From positions 3,509,001-3,573,000 of the forward strand of contig NZ_AP018365.1 of NCBI RefSeq assembly GCF_016756395.1: a DNA stretch of 64,000 nt, written 5' to 3'. The DNA is from Streptomyces sp. SN-593 (GTDB taxonomy: Bacteria; Actinomycetota; Actinomycetes; Streptomycetales; Streptomycetaceae). A program made the translations under genes and the position numbers. A model generated the notes under the pieces. That model was not told the DNA's origin, searched no databases, and saw only the letters and a list, made by a program, of their open reading frames with translations. Positions 17,951-26,911 of the stretch are shown one piece after another (positions within the stretch are counted from its first letter, which is position 1; each line of letters starts with the position of its first letter).

Positions 17951-19721
17951 ACAGCGGCCGGCCACTCCCGACGACGGCCCCACCCGACCCGGCGCCCCGA
18001 TGACCGGCGCCCCGACGACCAGCGCGCCCACGGCCGCCGCCGCGCCGGCCGCCCCCGCCGAGGGGCGCCCCGACCGCTACAAGTGGGTGGCGCTGTCCAA
18101 CACCAGCCTCGGGATGTTCATGGCGATGGTCGACGCGTCGATCGTCATCATCTCGATGCCCGCGATCTTCCGCGGCATCCACCTCGACCCGTTCGCGGCC
18201 GGCAACATCACCTACCTGCTGTGGATGATCATGGGCTACCTGCTGGTCACCGCGGTGCTCGTGGTGAGCCTCGGGCGGCTGGGGGACATCGTCGGCCGGG
18301 TGAAGATCTACAACCTCGGCTTCGTCGTCTTCACCCTCGCCTCCATCGCGCTGTCCTTCGACCCCGCGCGCGGCACGCACGGCGCGCTGTGGCTGATCTG
18401 CTGGCGGGTCGTCCAGGCGCTGGGCGGCGCGATGCTGATGGCGAACTCCGCGGCGATCCTCACCGACGCCTTCCCGGCCCGCCAGCGCGGCATGGCGCTG
18501 GGCATCAACCAGATCTCCGCGCTGTCCGGGCAGTTCATCGGTCTGGTGCTCGGCGGCCTGCTCTCGGCGTGGGACTGGCGCGCGGTGTTCTGGGTGAACG
18601 TGCCCGTCGGGATCTTCGGCAGCATCTGGGCGTACCGCTCGCTGCGCGAGATCTCCGCGCGCAACCCGGCCCGGATCGACTGGTGGGGCAACCTCACCTT
18701 CGCGCTGGGCTGCGGGATGATCCTGGTCTCCATCACCTACGGCATCCAGCCCTACCGCGACCACACCATGGGCTGGACCAGTCCCAAGGTGCTCACCGGC
18801 CTGATCGGCGGCGGCGTGCTGCTGATCGCCTTCGGGCTGATCGAGACCCGGGTGAAGCAGCCGATGTTCACCCTCGGGCTCTTCCGCAACCGGCACTTCG
18901 CCGCCGGGAACGCGGCCGCGCTGCTCGCCTCCGTCGCCCGCGGCGGGCTCCAGTTCATGCTGATCATCTGGCTCCAGGGCATCTGGCTGCCCCTGCACGG
19001 CTACGCGTTCGAGGACGCGCCGCTGTGGGCGGGGATCTTCCTGCTGCCGCTGACCGCCGGGTTCCTGCTGGCCGGGCCCGCCTCCGGGACCCTCTCCGAC
19101 CGGTTCGGTGTGCGCTGGTTCACCACCGGCGGGCTGGTGCTGTTCGGTTCGAGCTTCGTCGGGCTGCTCCTGCTGCCGATCGACTTCCCCTACTGGGCGT
19201 TCGCGCTGCTCATCCTGCTCAACGGGATGGGCTCGGGGATGTTCTCCGCGCCCAACACCTCCGCGATCATGTCGAGCGTGCCGGCCACCCACCGCGGCGC
19301 GGCCTCCGGGATGCGGTCCACCTTCCAGAACTCGGGCACCTCGCTGTCGATCGGCGTCTTCTTCTCGCTGCTGATCGTCGGACTCGCCGACCGCCTGCCG
19401 CACACGCTCCAGGCCGGGCTGCGCGCCCAGGGCGTGCCGGCGGGCGTCGCCCACCACGCGGCGACGCTGCCGCCGGTGTCCACCGTCTTCTCGGCGTTCC
19501 TCGGGGTGAACCCGGTCGAGACGCTGCTCAAGCCCTCCGGGACGCTGGCGACGCTGCCCGCGCACAACCGCGACGTGCTCACCGGCAAGCAGTTCTTCCC
19601 GAACCTCATCTCCGCGCCCTTCCACCACGGCCTGGTCATCGTCTTCGCCACCGCGGCCGGGATGTCCCTGCTCGCCGCGATCGCCTCCGCGCTCCGGGGC
19701 ACCCCGGGCGGCACCCGCTAG
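17943..19721 (+). CDS. DHA2-type MFS multidrug efflux transporter
   Basis: Predicted 592 residues. A disordered Pro/Ala/Thr N-terminus of about 45 residues precedes 14 hydrophobic segments typical of the EmrB/QacA (DHA2) family. Conserved pieces include VDASIVIISMPAIF (motif D1 region) and GRLGDIVGRVKIY (motif A). It likely exports a hydrophobic drug or metabolite by proton antiport. The GTG start overlaps the MarR gene by 8 nt. A hairpin terminator begins on its stop codon. Confidence 0.94.
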   Translation: MSEQRPATPDDGPTRPGAPMTGAPTTSAPTAAAAPAAPAEGRPDRYKWVALSNTSLGMFMAMVDASIVIISMPAIFRGIHLDPFAAGNITYLLWMIMGYLLVTAVLVVSLGRLGDIVGRVKIYNLGFVVFTLASIALSFDPARGTHGALWLICWRVVQALGGAMLMANSAAILTDAFPARQRGMALGINQISALSGQFIGLVLGGLLSAWDWRAVFWVNVPVGIFGSIWAYRSLREISARNPARIDWWGNLTFALGCGMILVSITYGIQPYRDHTMGWTSPKVLTGLIGGGVLLIAFGLIETRVKQPMFTLGLFRNRHFAAGNAAALLASVARGGLQFMLIIWLQGIWLPLHGYAFEDAPLWAGIFLLPLTAGFLLAGPASGTLSDRFGVRWFTTGGLVLFGSSFVGLLLLPIDFPYWAFALLILLNGMGSGMFSAPNTSAIMSSVPATHRGAASGMRSTFQNSGTSLSIGVFFSLLIVGLADRLPHTLQAGLRAQGVPAGVAHHAATLPPVSTVFSAFLGVNPVETLLKPSGTLATLPAHNRDVLTGKQFFPNLISAPFHHGLVIVFATAAGMSLLAAIASALRGTPGGTR

Positions 19722-19755
19722 CCCCGAAGGTTGCGGCCGGGGCCGCCTTCGGGGC
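19721..19755. terminator. Bidirectional hairpin terminator between convergent genes
   Basis: GCCCCGAAGG (19721-19730) and CCTTCGGGGC (19746-19755) are perfect 10-bp arms around a 15-nt loop. The hairpin starts on the last base of the MFS stop codon and ends 3 bp before the stop of the facing membrane-protein gene, so it serves both. Confidence 0.8.
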
Positions 19756-19758
19756 CGC

Positions 19759-20301
19759 TCAGGCGGAGGCGACGGCCGCCGCGCCGCCGTCCGGGCCCTG
19801 GCGGCGCACCGCCGCGGCCTGCGCGGCGAGGGCGAACGTGCGGGTCAGCGTCATCGCCACCGCCATCAGCAGCAGCGAGTCCGTGATCGCGTCGACGCTG
19901 ACCTGGTGCTGCGCCATCCAGCGCCCGAGCGGCGCGGTGAACCAGTGCTCGGAGCCGTAGGAGAAGGCCGCGCGGGCGCCGATCACGACGATCCACAAGG
20001 CCGCGTAGCCGGCGCCGTTGCGGCTGACCGGCCGACCGGTGCGGGGGCTGCGGTAGACGTGGGTGAGGCTCGCCGCGCCCAACCCGCACGCCGCCCCGAG
20101 GACGACGCCGAGCACCTCCAGCCCGAGGCCGTAGCCGTGGGTGGCGGGCGACTCGACGAACAGCGGCACGATCGCGGCGGACATCAGCAGCGGTCGCAGG
20201 ATGCGGAAGGCGCCGATCTTGCGGTGCGGGCCGAGATCGGCCTCCAGGACCGCGAGGAGGACGGCGGCGTTGATCACCATGGCCTGGGTGAGCGTGGACA
20301 T
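19759..20301 (-). CDS. Integral membrane protein of unknown function
   Basis: Predicted 180 residues from the ATG at 20301 (MSTLTQAMVINAAVLLAVLE). There are four or five hydrophobic segments with a short cytoplasmic basic loop (YRSPRTGRPVSRNG). It resembles the small CcdC/DUF1453-like membrane proteins and is divergent from another such gene at 20562. The role is unknown. The shared upstream repeat array suggests joint control with the two-component operon. Confidence 0.75.
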   Translation of the reverse strand: MSTLTQAMVINAAVLLAVLEADLGPHRKIGAFRILRPLLMSAAIVPLFVESPATHGYGLGLEVLGVVLGAACGLGAASLTHVYRSPRTGRPVSRNGAGYAALWIVVIGARAAFSYGSEHWFTAPLGRWMAQHQVSVDAITDSLLLMAVAMTLTRTFALAAQAAAVRRQGPDGGAAAVASA

Positions 20302-20395
20302 CAGCGGGTTCCTGTCGTGGAGGTCGTGGGCGTCGAGGACCCCCTCAGGCTCCGCCCGGCACCGGTACGAGCGCGCCGTAGCGCGGGGCGACAAG

Positions 20396-20474
20396 CGGGG
20401 TGATCCGCGCCGGCCGGCCTCCACCCCGTCACCCCGCGACGTCACCCCCGCGGATCACCCCGGGCCTCACCCCG
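20396..20474. promoter_or_regulatory. TCACCCCG repeat array (candidate response-regulator site)
   Basis: TCACCCCG or a one-base variant starts at 20429, 20442, 20455 and 20467 (spacing 13, 13, 12 bp), and an inverted copy lies at 20396-20403. The outer copies form a perfect 14-bp inverted repeat, 20396-20409 with 20449-20462. The array sits between divergent membrane-protein genes, 88 bp before the operon that ends in a sensor kinase and a LuxR-type response regulator. That regulator is the obvious candidate ligand. Confidence 0.6.
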
Positions 20475-20561
20475 CGGTGTGACGCCCGCGCCGGGCCAGC
20501 TCCGTAACGTCGCTGGTGGCAGGCCGGACCGGGCCGCCGACACCGACCGGAGGAGCTTCCC

Positions 20562-21455
20562 GTGATCGAGGTACTGGCCGTGATCGCGATCGTGGCCTAC
20601 GTCATCGGCCGCCAACTCCTCGGCGAGTCGCTGCGCGGGAAGCGGGTGCTGCTGCTGCCCGCGATCCTGGTAATCGTCGGGCTGACCCGGCTCAGCGGCG
20701 GCGGCCACCACCTGCACCCGGTGGACGTCGCGTGCCTGGTCGTCAGCGGACTCGTCGCGGCGGCGATCGGCGCCGGGCAGGGCGCGATGATGCGGCTGGA
20801 GAACCGCCAGGGCGGCCTGTGGGGGCAGATGCCCCCGCGCGGCCTGGTGCTGTGGGTCGCGCTGGTCGGCTTCCGGGTGGCCATGACGGTCCTGGCGGGC
20901 GCGCTGGGCGCCCATGTGGCCGCCTCCAGCGCGCCGATCGTGCTGCTGCTGGGCGTCAACCGGCTCGGCCAGGCCGCCGTCATCACCCGCCGCGCCCTGG
21001 CCGCGGGCATCCCCTTCGCCCGCGAGAACGACGGCTCGGTCTTCCTGTCCGACCAGCTCTCCGGCCTGGGCACCCGCCTCACCGGCCGGAGCGGCCCCGC
21101 CGCACCCGGCCGCGGCGCCACGTCCTACGGCCCGCAGGCGTCCTCCGGCCGCCCCGGCGCGTACGACGCCCCCACCGCCGACCGCTACGCCCCGTACGAC
21201 GCGTACGACGCGTACGGCCGCAACGACCCCTACGACCGTCAGGACGCGTACGACCGCGGCGCGTACGACCGCGGCGCCGCCCGCGACCGCGACCGGAACG
21301 CCTCCTACGACCGCGCCCCCTACGGCGGCAGCCCCTACGACCGGGACGACGCGTACCCCGGCGGCGACCGCCGGCGCGGCAACTCCGACCGCGGCCACTA
21401 CGGCGCCGTCCGCCGTGACCGCGCCGGACGGCGGACCTCCCGGCGGTTCCAGTGA
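20562..21455 (+). CDS. DUF1453-like membrane protein with Tyr/Asp-rich tail
   Basis: Predicted 297 residues. The GTG start follows GGAGGAG. Residues 1-175 contain four or five membrane helices (MIEVLAVIAIVAYVIGRQLLG at the start), fitting DUF1453 proteins. Residues about 180-285 are a low-complexity tail with many Tyr-Asp-(Ala/Arg) repeats, probably disordered and cytoplasmic. The stop overlaps the kinase start by 4 nt (GTGA). As first gene of a kinase/response regulator operon it could be an accessory signal sensor, but this is inference. Confidence 0.8.
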   Translation: MIEVLAVIAIVAYVIGRQLLGESLRGKRVLLLPAILVIVGLTRLSGGGHHLHPVDVACLVVSGLVAAAIGAGQGAMMRLENRQGGLWGQMPPRGLVLWVALVGFRVAMTVLAGALGAHVAASSAPIVLLLGVNRLGQAAVITRRALAAGIPFARENDGSVFLSDQLSGLGTRLTGRSGPAAPGRGATSYGPQASSGRPGAYDAPTADRYAPYDAYDAYGRNDPYDRQDAYDRGAYDRGAARDRDRNASYDRAPYGGSPYDRDDAYPGGDRRRGNSDRGHYGAVRRDRAGRRTSRRFQ

Positions 21456-22825
21456 CCACCGCGCCCGCGGCCGCGCGGAGCGGCCGCCCCGCGCCGCGGG
21501 CGCCCGGCCCCGCCGAGGGCCCGCCGTACGGCTCGAACCCCGGGCCGGACGACGACTATCGTGCTGATGTGCTGACATCCGTGACCTGGCTGATCCGTGC
21601 GGGCGCCTACGTCCTGTTCGGGATCGACCTGTTCACCCACCACGCCTACGGCCCGGTCGAACACCTCGCCGTCACGATCGCGTTCGGACTGTCCGGCGCG
21701 CTCACCCTGTGGGGGCTGCTGCCTGTCGGCCTCGGCGACGGCACCGCCCGGCGCACGACCGTCCTGGCCCTGGCCGCGTCCGTGTCGAGCGCGGTCGCCG
21801 TCCAGCCGGGCGCGACCACGCTCGTGGGCGTCGGCATGATCGCCACGATCGACGCGGCGACCGGCCTGCGCCGTTCCGAGGGCTGGTGCGTGTTCGGGTC
21901 GGCGGTGCTCGCCGCCGAGGTGGGGCTGTTCTTCAGCACCGCGGACCCGCAGGCCGCCCAGGGCATCCCGCTGCTGCTCGCCATCGGCCTGCTCACGGGC
22001 TTCAACCGGCGCGCCTACCGGGTCCAGGCCGAGCAGAACAAGGCGCTGCTCGCCCAGGCCGAGCGGCTGCGCTCGGAGCAGCGCCGGGTCGCCGTGCTCG
22101 ACGAGCGCACCCGGATCGCCCGCGAGATCCACGACGTGCTCGCCCACTCGCTGGGCGCCCTCGGCATCCAGATCCAGGCCGCCCGCGCCCTGCTCACCGA
22201 CCACCAGGACACCGACCGGGCGATCGAGGTGCTGACCACCGCGCAGCGGATCGCCTCGGACGGGCTGTCCGAGACCCGCCGCGCCGTGCACGCCCTGCGC
22301 ACCGACACCCCGCCGCTCTCGGAGGAGTTGGCGCGGATGGCGGCCACGCACGAGCAGCGGCACGGGAGTACGGTGACGCTCACCGTGGTCGGTGGCGCGG
22401 CGCCGCTGCCCCCGGACCGGGCGCTGGCCCTGGTGCGCACCGCGCAGGAGTCGTTGACCAACGCCGCCAAGCACGCGCCGCTCCGGCCCGTGACCGTCGA
22501 TCTGCGCTATGGGGACGAGGACGTGACGCTGACGCTCACCAACCCGCTCGGCCGAGACACCCCGTCGGCGGCCGAGCCGCCGCCGGACGGGACGGAGCGG
22601 ACGGACGGGACGCGGGAGGGGACGGCGGGCGGCGCGGCGGACGGAGCCCCGGCCGGCGCGGCCGCCGGGCGCGGCACCGCCTTCGCCACCGTGGACGGCG
22701 GCTACGGCCTGACCGGCATGCGCGAGCGGCTGCTGCTGCTCGGCGGCACCCTCACCGCGGGCCCGGCGGACGGCCGGTGGAGCGTCACCGCGTGCGTGCC
22801 GCGGCAAGGGCGGGCGGCGGCGTGA
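21452..22825 (+). CDS. NarL-type two-component sensor histidine kinase
   Basis: Predicted 457 residues. Residues about 40-190 hold six hydrophobic segments. The HisKA_3 dimerisation domain contains RIAREIHDVLAHSLGAL with the phospho-acceptor His227. The HATPase_c domain has TAQESLTNAAKHAP (N box) and GYGLTGMRERL (G box), separated by a 45-residue Gly/Ala/Asp insertion unusual for the family. It autophosphorylates and passes phosphate to the next gene's product. Both ends overlap their neighbours by 4 nt. Confidence 0.95.
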   Translation: MTTAPAAARSGRPAPRAPGPAEGPPYGSNPGPDDDYRADVLTSVTWLIRAGAYVLFGIDLFTHHAYGPVEHLAVTIAFGLSGALTLWGLLPVGLGDGTARRTTVLALAASVSSAVAVQPGATTLVGVGMIATIDAATGLRRSEGWCVFGSAVLAAEVGLFFSTADPQAAQGIPLLLAIGLLTGFNRRAYRVQAEQNKALLAQAERLRSEQRRVAVLDERTRIAREIHDVLAHSLGALGIQIQAARALLTDHQDTDRAIEVLTTAQRIASDGLSETRRAVHALRTDTPPLSEELARMAATHEQRHGSTVTLTVVGGAAPLPPDRALALVRTAQESLTNAAKHAPLRPVTVDLRYGDEDVTLTLTNPLGRDTPSAAEPPPDGTERTDGTREGTAGGAADGAPAGAAAGRGTAFATVDGGYGLTGMRERLLLLGGTLTAGPADGRWSVTACVPRQGRAAA

Positions 22826-23571
22826 CCCCGGCTCCCCCCGCGGCCGGCGAGCCCGCCCTGCGCGTGGTGGTCGCCGACGACCAGGCCGCCGTGCGCGAGG
22901 GGCTGGTGCTGATGCTGGACCTGCTGCCGGGCATCGACGTGGTCGGCTCGGCGGCCGACGGCCGGCAGGCGCTGGAGGTGGTCGCCGCGCAGCGCCCGGA
23001 CGCGATCCTGCTCGACCTCCACATGCCGGTGATGGACGGCATCGAGGCCACCCGGCGGCTCACCGCGGAACACCCGGACGTGGCGATCGTGGTGCTCACC
23101 ACCTACGCGGACGACCGGTCGGTGCTGGAAACCCTCCGGGCCGGCGCGCGCAGCTACCTCACCAAGGACGCGGACCGGCTGCACATCGCGCAGACCCTGC
23201 GCAGCGCGACGGCCGGCCTGACGGTGCTGCACCCGCAGGTGCAGGCCACGCTGCTGGCCGCCACCGACCCCGGGCCGGCGGAGGCCGGCGAGCGGTTCGC
23301 GTCCGGGGACGCGCCGGGTCCCGGGGGCGGCCAGGGCGCGCACTCCGGTACGGAGCAGGCGCATCGCGGCGCGCTCCCGGACGGACTGACCCGGCGCGAG
23401 GCCGAGATCCTGGCGCTGATCGCCCTCGGCCGGAACAACGCCGAGATCGCCGGCGAGCTGTTCCTCAGCGGCAACACCGTCAAGACCCACATCAACCGGA
23501 TCTTCGCCAAGACCGGCTCCCGGGACCGCGCGGCCGCCACCCGTTACGCGCTGCGGCACGGCCTGGACTGA
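22822..23571 (+). CDS. NarL/LuxR family response regulator
   Basis: Predicted 249 residues from the GTG at 22822, which overlaps the kinase stop by 4 nt. The receiver domain has the acidic pair in VVVADD, the phospho-acceptor Asp65 in LLDLHMP and Lys in YLTKDA. A Gly-rich linker leads to a LuxR-type HTH (LTRREAEILALIALGRNN, then SGNTVKTHINRI). It is likely activated by the adjacent kinase and may bind the TCACCCCG array before the operon. Confidence 0.96.
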   Translation: MTPAPPAAGEPALRVVVADDQAAVREGLVLMLDLLPGIDVVGSAADGRQALEVVAAQRPDAILLDLHMPVMDGIEATRRLTAEHPDVAIVVLTTYADDRSVLETLRAGARSYLTKDADRLHIAQTLRSATAGLTVLHPQVQATLLAATDPGPAEAGERFASGDAPGPGGGQGAHSGTEQAHRGALPDGLTRREAEILALIALGRNNAEIAGELFLSGNTVKTHINRIFAKTGSRDRAAATRYALRHGLD

Positions 23572-23608
23572 CGGCAAGAGGCAACGGACCCGCTACCGGC
23601 ACCGGCGG

Positions 23609-23649
<41 letters not shown>

Positions 23650-23703
23650 CCAGCACTAGCAGCGGCAGCGGCAGCGGCTCCGATCGCAGTGCCCCTACAC
23701 ACA

Positions 23704-23742
23704 CGTGGGCGGCTCCTCCTGTCCACGGAGGAGCCGCCCACG
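23704..23742. terminator. Strong bidirectional terminator
   Basis: A perfect 16-bp stem (23704-23719 with 23727-23742) with the 7-nt loop TGTCCAC is followed by CTTTCTCTTC on the plus strand. It lies between the convergent response-regulator and SPW-protein genes and should end both transcripts. Confidence 0.88.
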
Positions 23743-23798
23743 CTTTCTCTTCGGTGCGCTAGTGCTTCTTTCCCGGTGCCCTTGCGGGCGTCAGCCGG

Positions 23799-24263
23799 TC
23801 ACGCACGGACCTTGCGCTTCATCAGGCCCATGCCCATCGTGGCCAGGCCAAGCAGGCACGCAACACCACCGACCACCGCGTTGTTCCAGATCGTCTTGGT
23901 GATGTCCGCGTCCCCCGCGACCACCCACGGGGCGATGATCGTCCACACGCCGATCGCGATCGCGACCCAGCCGAGTCCGTGGGTCCGCTCCAGAACGGAG
24001 CCGTACCCCATGGCCAGCACGGCCAGGGCGATACCCACCACGAGGTTGGTGACCCTCAGGCTGGTCAGGCCGGTGAAGCCCACCACCCACGGCGAGATGG
24101 CCAGGTACAGGCCGGTGAGGAGGCACAGCCCCTCGACCAGGCCGGCCATCGGCTTGCTGCCCACCGCGGCGTACTGGTCCCGCAGGGACCTGATGTCCGG
24201 GTGGTCCTCCATGGTCGAGCGCGTCGACGGAGAAGTCGGCGAATGAGTCGAATCGGTGGCCAT
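23799..24263 (-). CDS. SPW repeat membrane protein
   Basis: Predicted 154 residues. Four hydrophobic segments form two halves, each with the SPW signature (ISPWVVGF and IAPWVVAG). A Ser/Thr-rich N-terminus precedes them. SPW proteins are small integral membrane proteins common in streptomycetes; the function is unknown. The gene stands alone between the terminator at 23704 and the TetR gene. Confidence 0.9.
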   Translation of the reverse strand: MATDSTHSPTSPSTRSTMEDHPDIRSLRDQYAAVGSKPMAGLVEGLCLLTGLYLAISPWVVGFTGLTSLRVTNLVVGIALAVLAMGYGSVLERTHGLGWVAIAIGVWTIIAPWVVAGDADITKTIWNNAVVGGVACLLGLATMGMGLMKRKVRA

Positions 24264-24427
24264 CTAAGCCACCTCCCTTTCGCAAGTGCAGTCGCTTCTG
24301 ACGCCGGATGTCCTTCGGTTCTCCACTCCCGAAGCTGCCGCATCCTTACTCAGCGTAAAACTCACGGCAGCCTTGTGGCCACCCGACGCCGTGACGGTTT
24401 GCCCGCATTGGCGGTTCTTCCGACCGC

Positions 24428-25144
24428 TTACCCACGGGCGGCGGGTCGAACACGCCCTTTCTCCGCATCCTTCGCATGTCGGGCGATATTCGCCGCGGCC
24501 CCGGCGTCGATCTCGGCCGCCTCCCGGTCCCGGTCCTCGGCCATCGGCGCCGCGTCCACCAGCACGGCGGCCGCCTCGCGCGCCACGGACGCGGCCGTGG
24601 GGTCGCGGTCCATCCGGGAGCTGAGCGTGGCGCCGTCGTAGAGCAGGTGGAGTTGGCGGGCGAGGCCCTCGGGGTCGGCGACCCCGACCTCGGCGGCGAG
24701 TTCGGCGAACAGCCCCCGCATCCAGGCGCGGTAGTCGTCCGACGCCTGCTGGACGGAGCCGCCGGGGGGCGCCTCGGCGCTGGCCGCGGCGAACGCGCAC
24801 CCGTTGTACCCCGGCGAGGTGATCAGCTCGCCCTGCGCGTCGAACATGCCGAGCAGCCGCTCCCGAGGGGTGCGGAACCGGGTCAGCACCCGGGTGATCC
24901 GGTCGACGCTCCGCTCGTGACGGTGTTCGAGATACGCCCTGACCAGGCTCTCCTTGCTGCCGAAGCAGTTGTACAGGGACGCCTTGGCCACTCCGGCGTG
25001 CTCGATGACGCGGTCGATGCCGACCGACTGCACGCCCTCCGCGTAGAACAGCTCGTCGGCGGCGAGGAGCAGGCGCTCCCGCGCGGAGACCTTCGCCGGC
25101 TTGGACGCCTTGGCCGGCCCTTCCGGCACGGTCTTCTGCACCAT
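24428..25144 (-). CDS. TetR family transcriptional repressor
   Basis: Predicted 238 residues from the ATG at 25144, preceded by AGAGG at 8 nt; a GTG at 25153 would add three residues. The N-terminal HTH is ARERLLLAADELFYAEGV, followed by IDRVIEHAGVAKASLYNCFGSKESL. The C-terminal ligand domain includes SPGYNGCAFAAASAE, typical of the subgroup whose neighbours are efflux pumps. Its own promoter and the promoter of the next gene upstream (MFS) carry the same (C/T)AGAC-N6-GTCTA motif, so it probably represses itself and the pump. Confidence 0.93.
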   Translation of the reverse strand: MVQKTVPEGPAKASKPAKVSARERLLLAADELFYAEGVQSVGIDRVIEHAGVAKASLYNCFGSKESLVRAYLEHRHERSVDRITRVLTRFRTPRERLLGMFDAQGELITSPGYNGCAFAAASAEAPPGGSVQQASDDYRAWMRGLFAELAAEVGVADPEGLARQLHLLYDGATLSSRMDRDPTAASVAREAAAVLVDAAPMAEDRDREAAEIDAGAAANIARHAKDAEKGRVRPAARG

Positions 25145-25157
25145 CCCGATCACCTCT

Positions 25158-25173
25158 CAGACAACCCTGTCTA
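25158..25173. promoter_or_regulatory. TetR operator (autoregulatory)
   Basis: CAGAC-N6-GTCTA, with a perfect AGACA/TGTCT core, lies 14 bp before the TetR ATG. It has the same sequence and half-site spacing as the site before the MFS gene. Confidence 0.7.
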
Positions 25174-25314
25174 GTCTACCGCGGGCACCGTACCGGACAT
25201 CCGGCCCGGCATCCAGGACTCGCCCTGCCGCGGGGCGCGCGTCCCGCCGACCCGGCCCCGGGCCGGACCCGGACGGCCCGACCGCCGCGGACCCCGCTCC
25301 CCCATCCCTGGAGA

Positions 25315-26673
25315 TCAGCTCTCACGCACCGCCTGAGGGGTGCGGCGGCCGAGCAGCAGGGCGGCGAGCGCCGCGGCGGCCAGCACGATCACCGCGACGC
25401 CGTACTCCCGGACGGTGTCGAGCAGACCGCCGCCGTGGACCACCAGCACACCGGCGATCACCGCGGGCACGCCCATGCCGAGGTAGGACACCACGTACAG
25501 CAGCGAGAGCACCCCGGCCCGTTCGTGCGGCTCCACCAGCGGGACGACCAGGCGTATGCCGCCCTGGAAGCCGGCGCCGAAGCCGAACCCGGCCACGGCG
25601 CTGCCGGCGAAGAAGCCGATCTCCGCACCGGTCCCGCCCCCGCCCGACCCGATGGCCAGCAGGGTGGCCGCGACCCCGACGATCAGGGCGACCACACCGG
25701 TCACCATCACGGTGCGGGTCGGCGTCTCGCGCAGCACCGGCACGGACAGCGCGGCCGCGCCGGCCAGCACGAACAACCCCAGCCCGCCGTAGACCACGGA
25801 GTCGGAGTGCACCAGGCGGCTGGTGATCGCCGGGCCGAGCGAGCCGTAGAAACCGGCCAGCGACCAGACCGCGAAGAGCACGGGCGCGGCCACGGCGATC
25901 GCGCCGCGCGCGGCCCGGGGCAGCTTGATCTCGGGCACCATGCTCGACAGCGCGCCCCGCTTGCGGCTCACCGGCTCCCTGAGCGCGACCACGCCGAGCG
26001 CCTGGAGGGCGAAGACGCCGAGCAGCAGGTAGTAGACGAGGTGGGTGGGGGCGGGCAGGAACCGCACCACCAGCCCGGAGGCGAGGGCGCCGACGGCGGT
26101 GCCGATCGGGGGCGCGAAGGAGTTCGCCACCGAGCCCTTGATCCGGTCGATGTCGAGCAGACCGGCGCCTATCGCGCCGAGGGCGGCACCGGTCGCAACG
26201 CCCTGGACCACCCGGCCGGCCATCAGGACATCGACCCCGCCGGCGGTGGCGAACACCACCATCGCCACCGCCTGCGCGGCGAGCGCGACGAACAGGACGG
26301 GCTTGCGCCCTATGTGGTCGGAGATCTTCCCGAAGACCAGCAGCGACAGCAGCACCGCCACCGCGTACACCCCGAAGACGACGGTGGTGGTGATCGGGGA
26401 GAAGCCCCACTCGCCCTGGTACACCGCGTAGAGCGGGGTGGGGGCGCTGGACGCGGCGAGCAGCGACACGATGATCGAGGCGAGCAAAACCAGGGCGGCG
26501 GTCGGCCCGAGATGTCGGCCGCGGCCGGCGGCGGCCTCCTGCCGCTCCTCACCCGCGCCCGCGGCCGCGCGGGCCGCGGCAGGGCCGGAACCGGGCCCGG
26601 AGACGCCGGGGACCACGGACCCAGGCGTGCGCCTCAGGCGGGCGACTGCCTCGCTGGTCGGGGGGACGGGCAT
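25315..26673 (-). CDS. MFS transporter
   Basis: Predicted 452 residues from the ATG at 26673 with GGGAG upstream. After about 50 disordered residues it has 12 hydrophobic segments. The motif A-like loop is FGKISDHIGRKPVLF, and TGAALGAIGAGLLDID is typical of the sugar/drug-exporter-like MFS group in actinobacteria. Its substrate is unknown. It lies upstream of and in the same direction as the TetR gene, with two AGAC/GTCT sites in its promoter, so it is the likely regulated target. Confidence 0.92.
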   Translation of the reverse strand: MPVPPTSEAVARLRRTPGSVVPGVSGPGSGPAAARAAAGAGEERQEAAAGRGRHLGPTAALVLLASIIVSLLAASSAPTPLYAVYQGEWGFSPITTTVVFGVYAVAVLLSLLVFGKISDHIGRKPVLFVALAAQAVAMVVFATAGGVDVLMAGRVVQGVATGAALGAIGAGLLDIDRIKGSVANSFAPPIGTAVGALASGLVVRFLPAPTHLVYYLLLGVFALQALGVVALREPVSRKRGALSSMVPEIKLPRAARGAIAVAAPVLFAVWSLAGFYGSLGPAITSRLVHSDSVVYGGLGLFVLAGAAALSVPVLRETPTRTVMVTGVVALIVGVAATLLAIGSGGGGTGAEIGFFAGSAVAGFGFGAGFQGGIRLVVPLVEPHERAGVLSLLYVVSYLGMGVPAVIAGVLVVHGGGLLDTVREYGVAVIVLAAAALAALLLGRRTPQAVRES

Positions 26674-26695
26674 GGCTGCTCCCTCGTCGATTGAA

Positions 26696-26740
26696 CAGAC
26701 CTGTCTGGTACGGTTCCTCGACATTAGACAGACAGGTCTA
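26696..26740. promoter_or_regulatory. Paired TetR operators before the MFS gene
   Basis: CAGAC-N2-GTCTG (26696-26707) and TAGAC-N6-GTCTA (26725-26740) lie 23 and 52 bp upstream of the MFS start codon, where the core promoter must be. The second matches the site before the TetR gene in sequence and spacing. Confidence 0.7.
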
Positions 26741-26911
26741 CCCATGTCAAGCCGAGGTTTGTCCGCCGTCCGGGTGGTGATCCGTGGGGGGAGGCCGGTT
26801 CGCCACCCGCGGGGCGGTGCCCGGCGGGGCGGCCCGGGAAGCGCCCGGGAAACCGCCCGAGGAGAGACGGGGAGGGACGGCAGGAGCACGTCGCAGCAGC
26901 GAGGAGGCGCC

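Noticed and set aside
17934..19628. Minus-strand 564-codon frame opposite the MFS gene
   Set aside because: Gln/His/Arg/Asp-rich shadow of a transporter with clear membrane segments on the plus strand.
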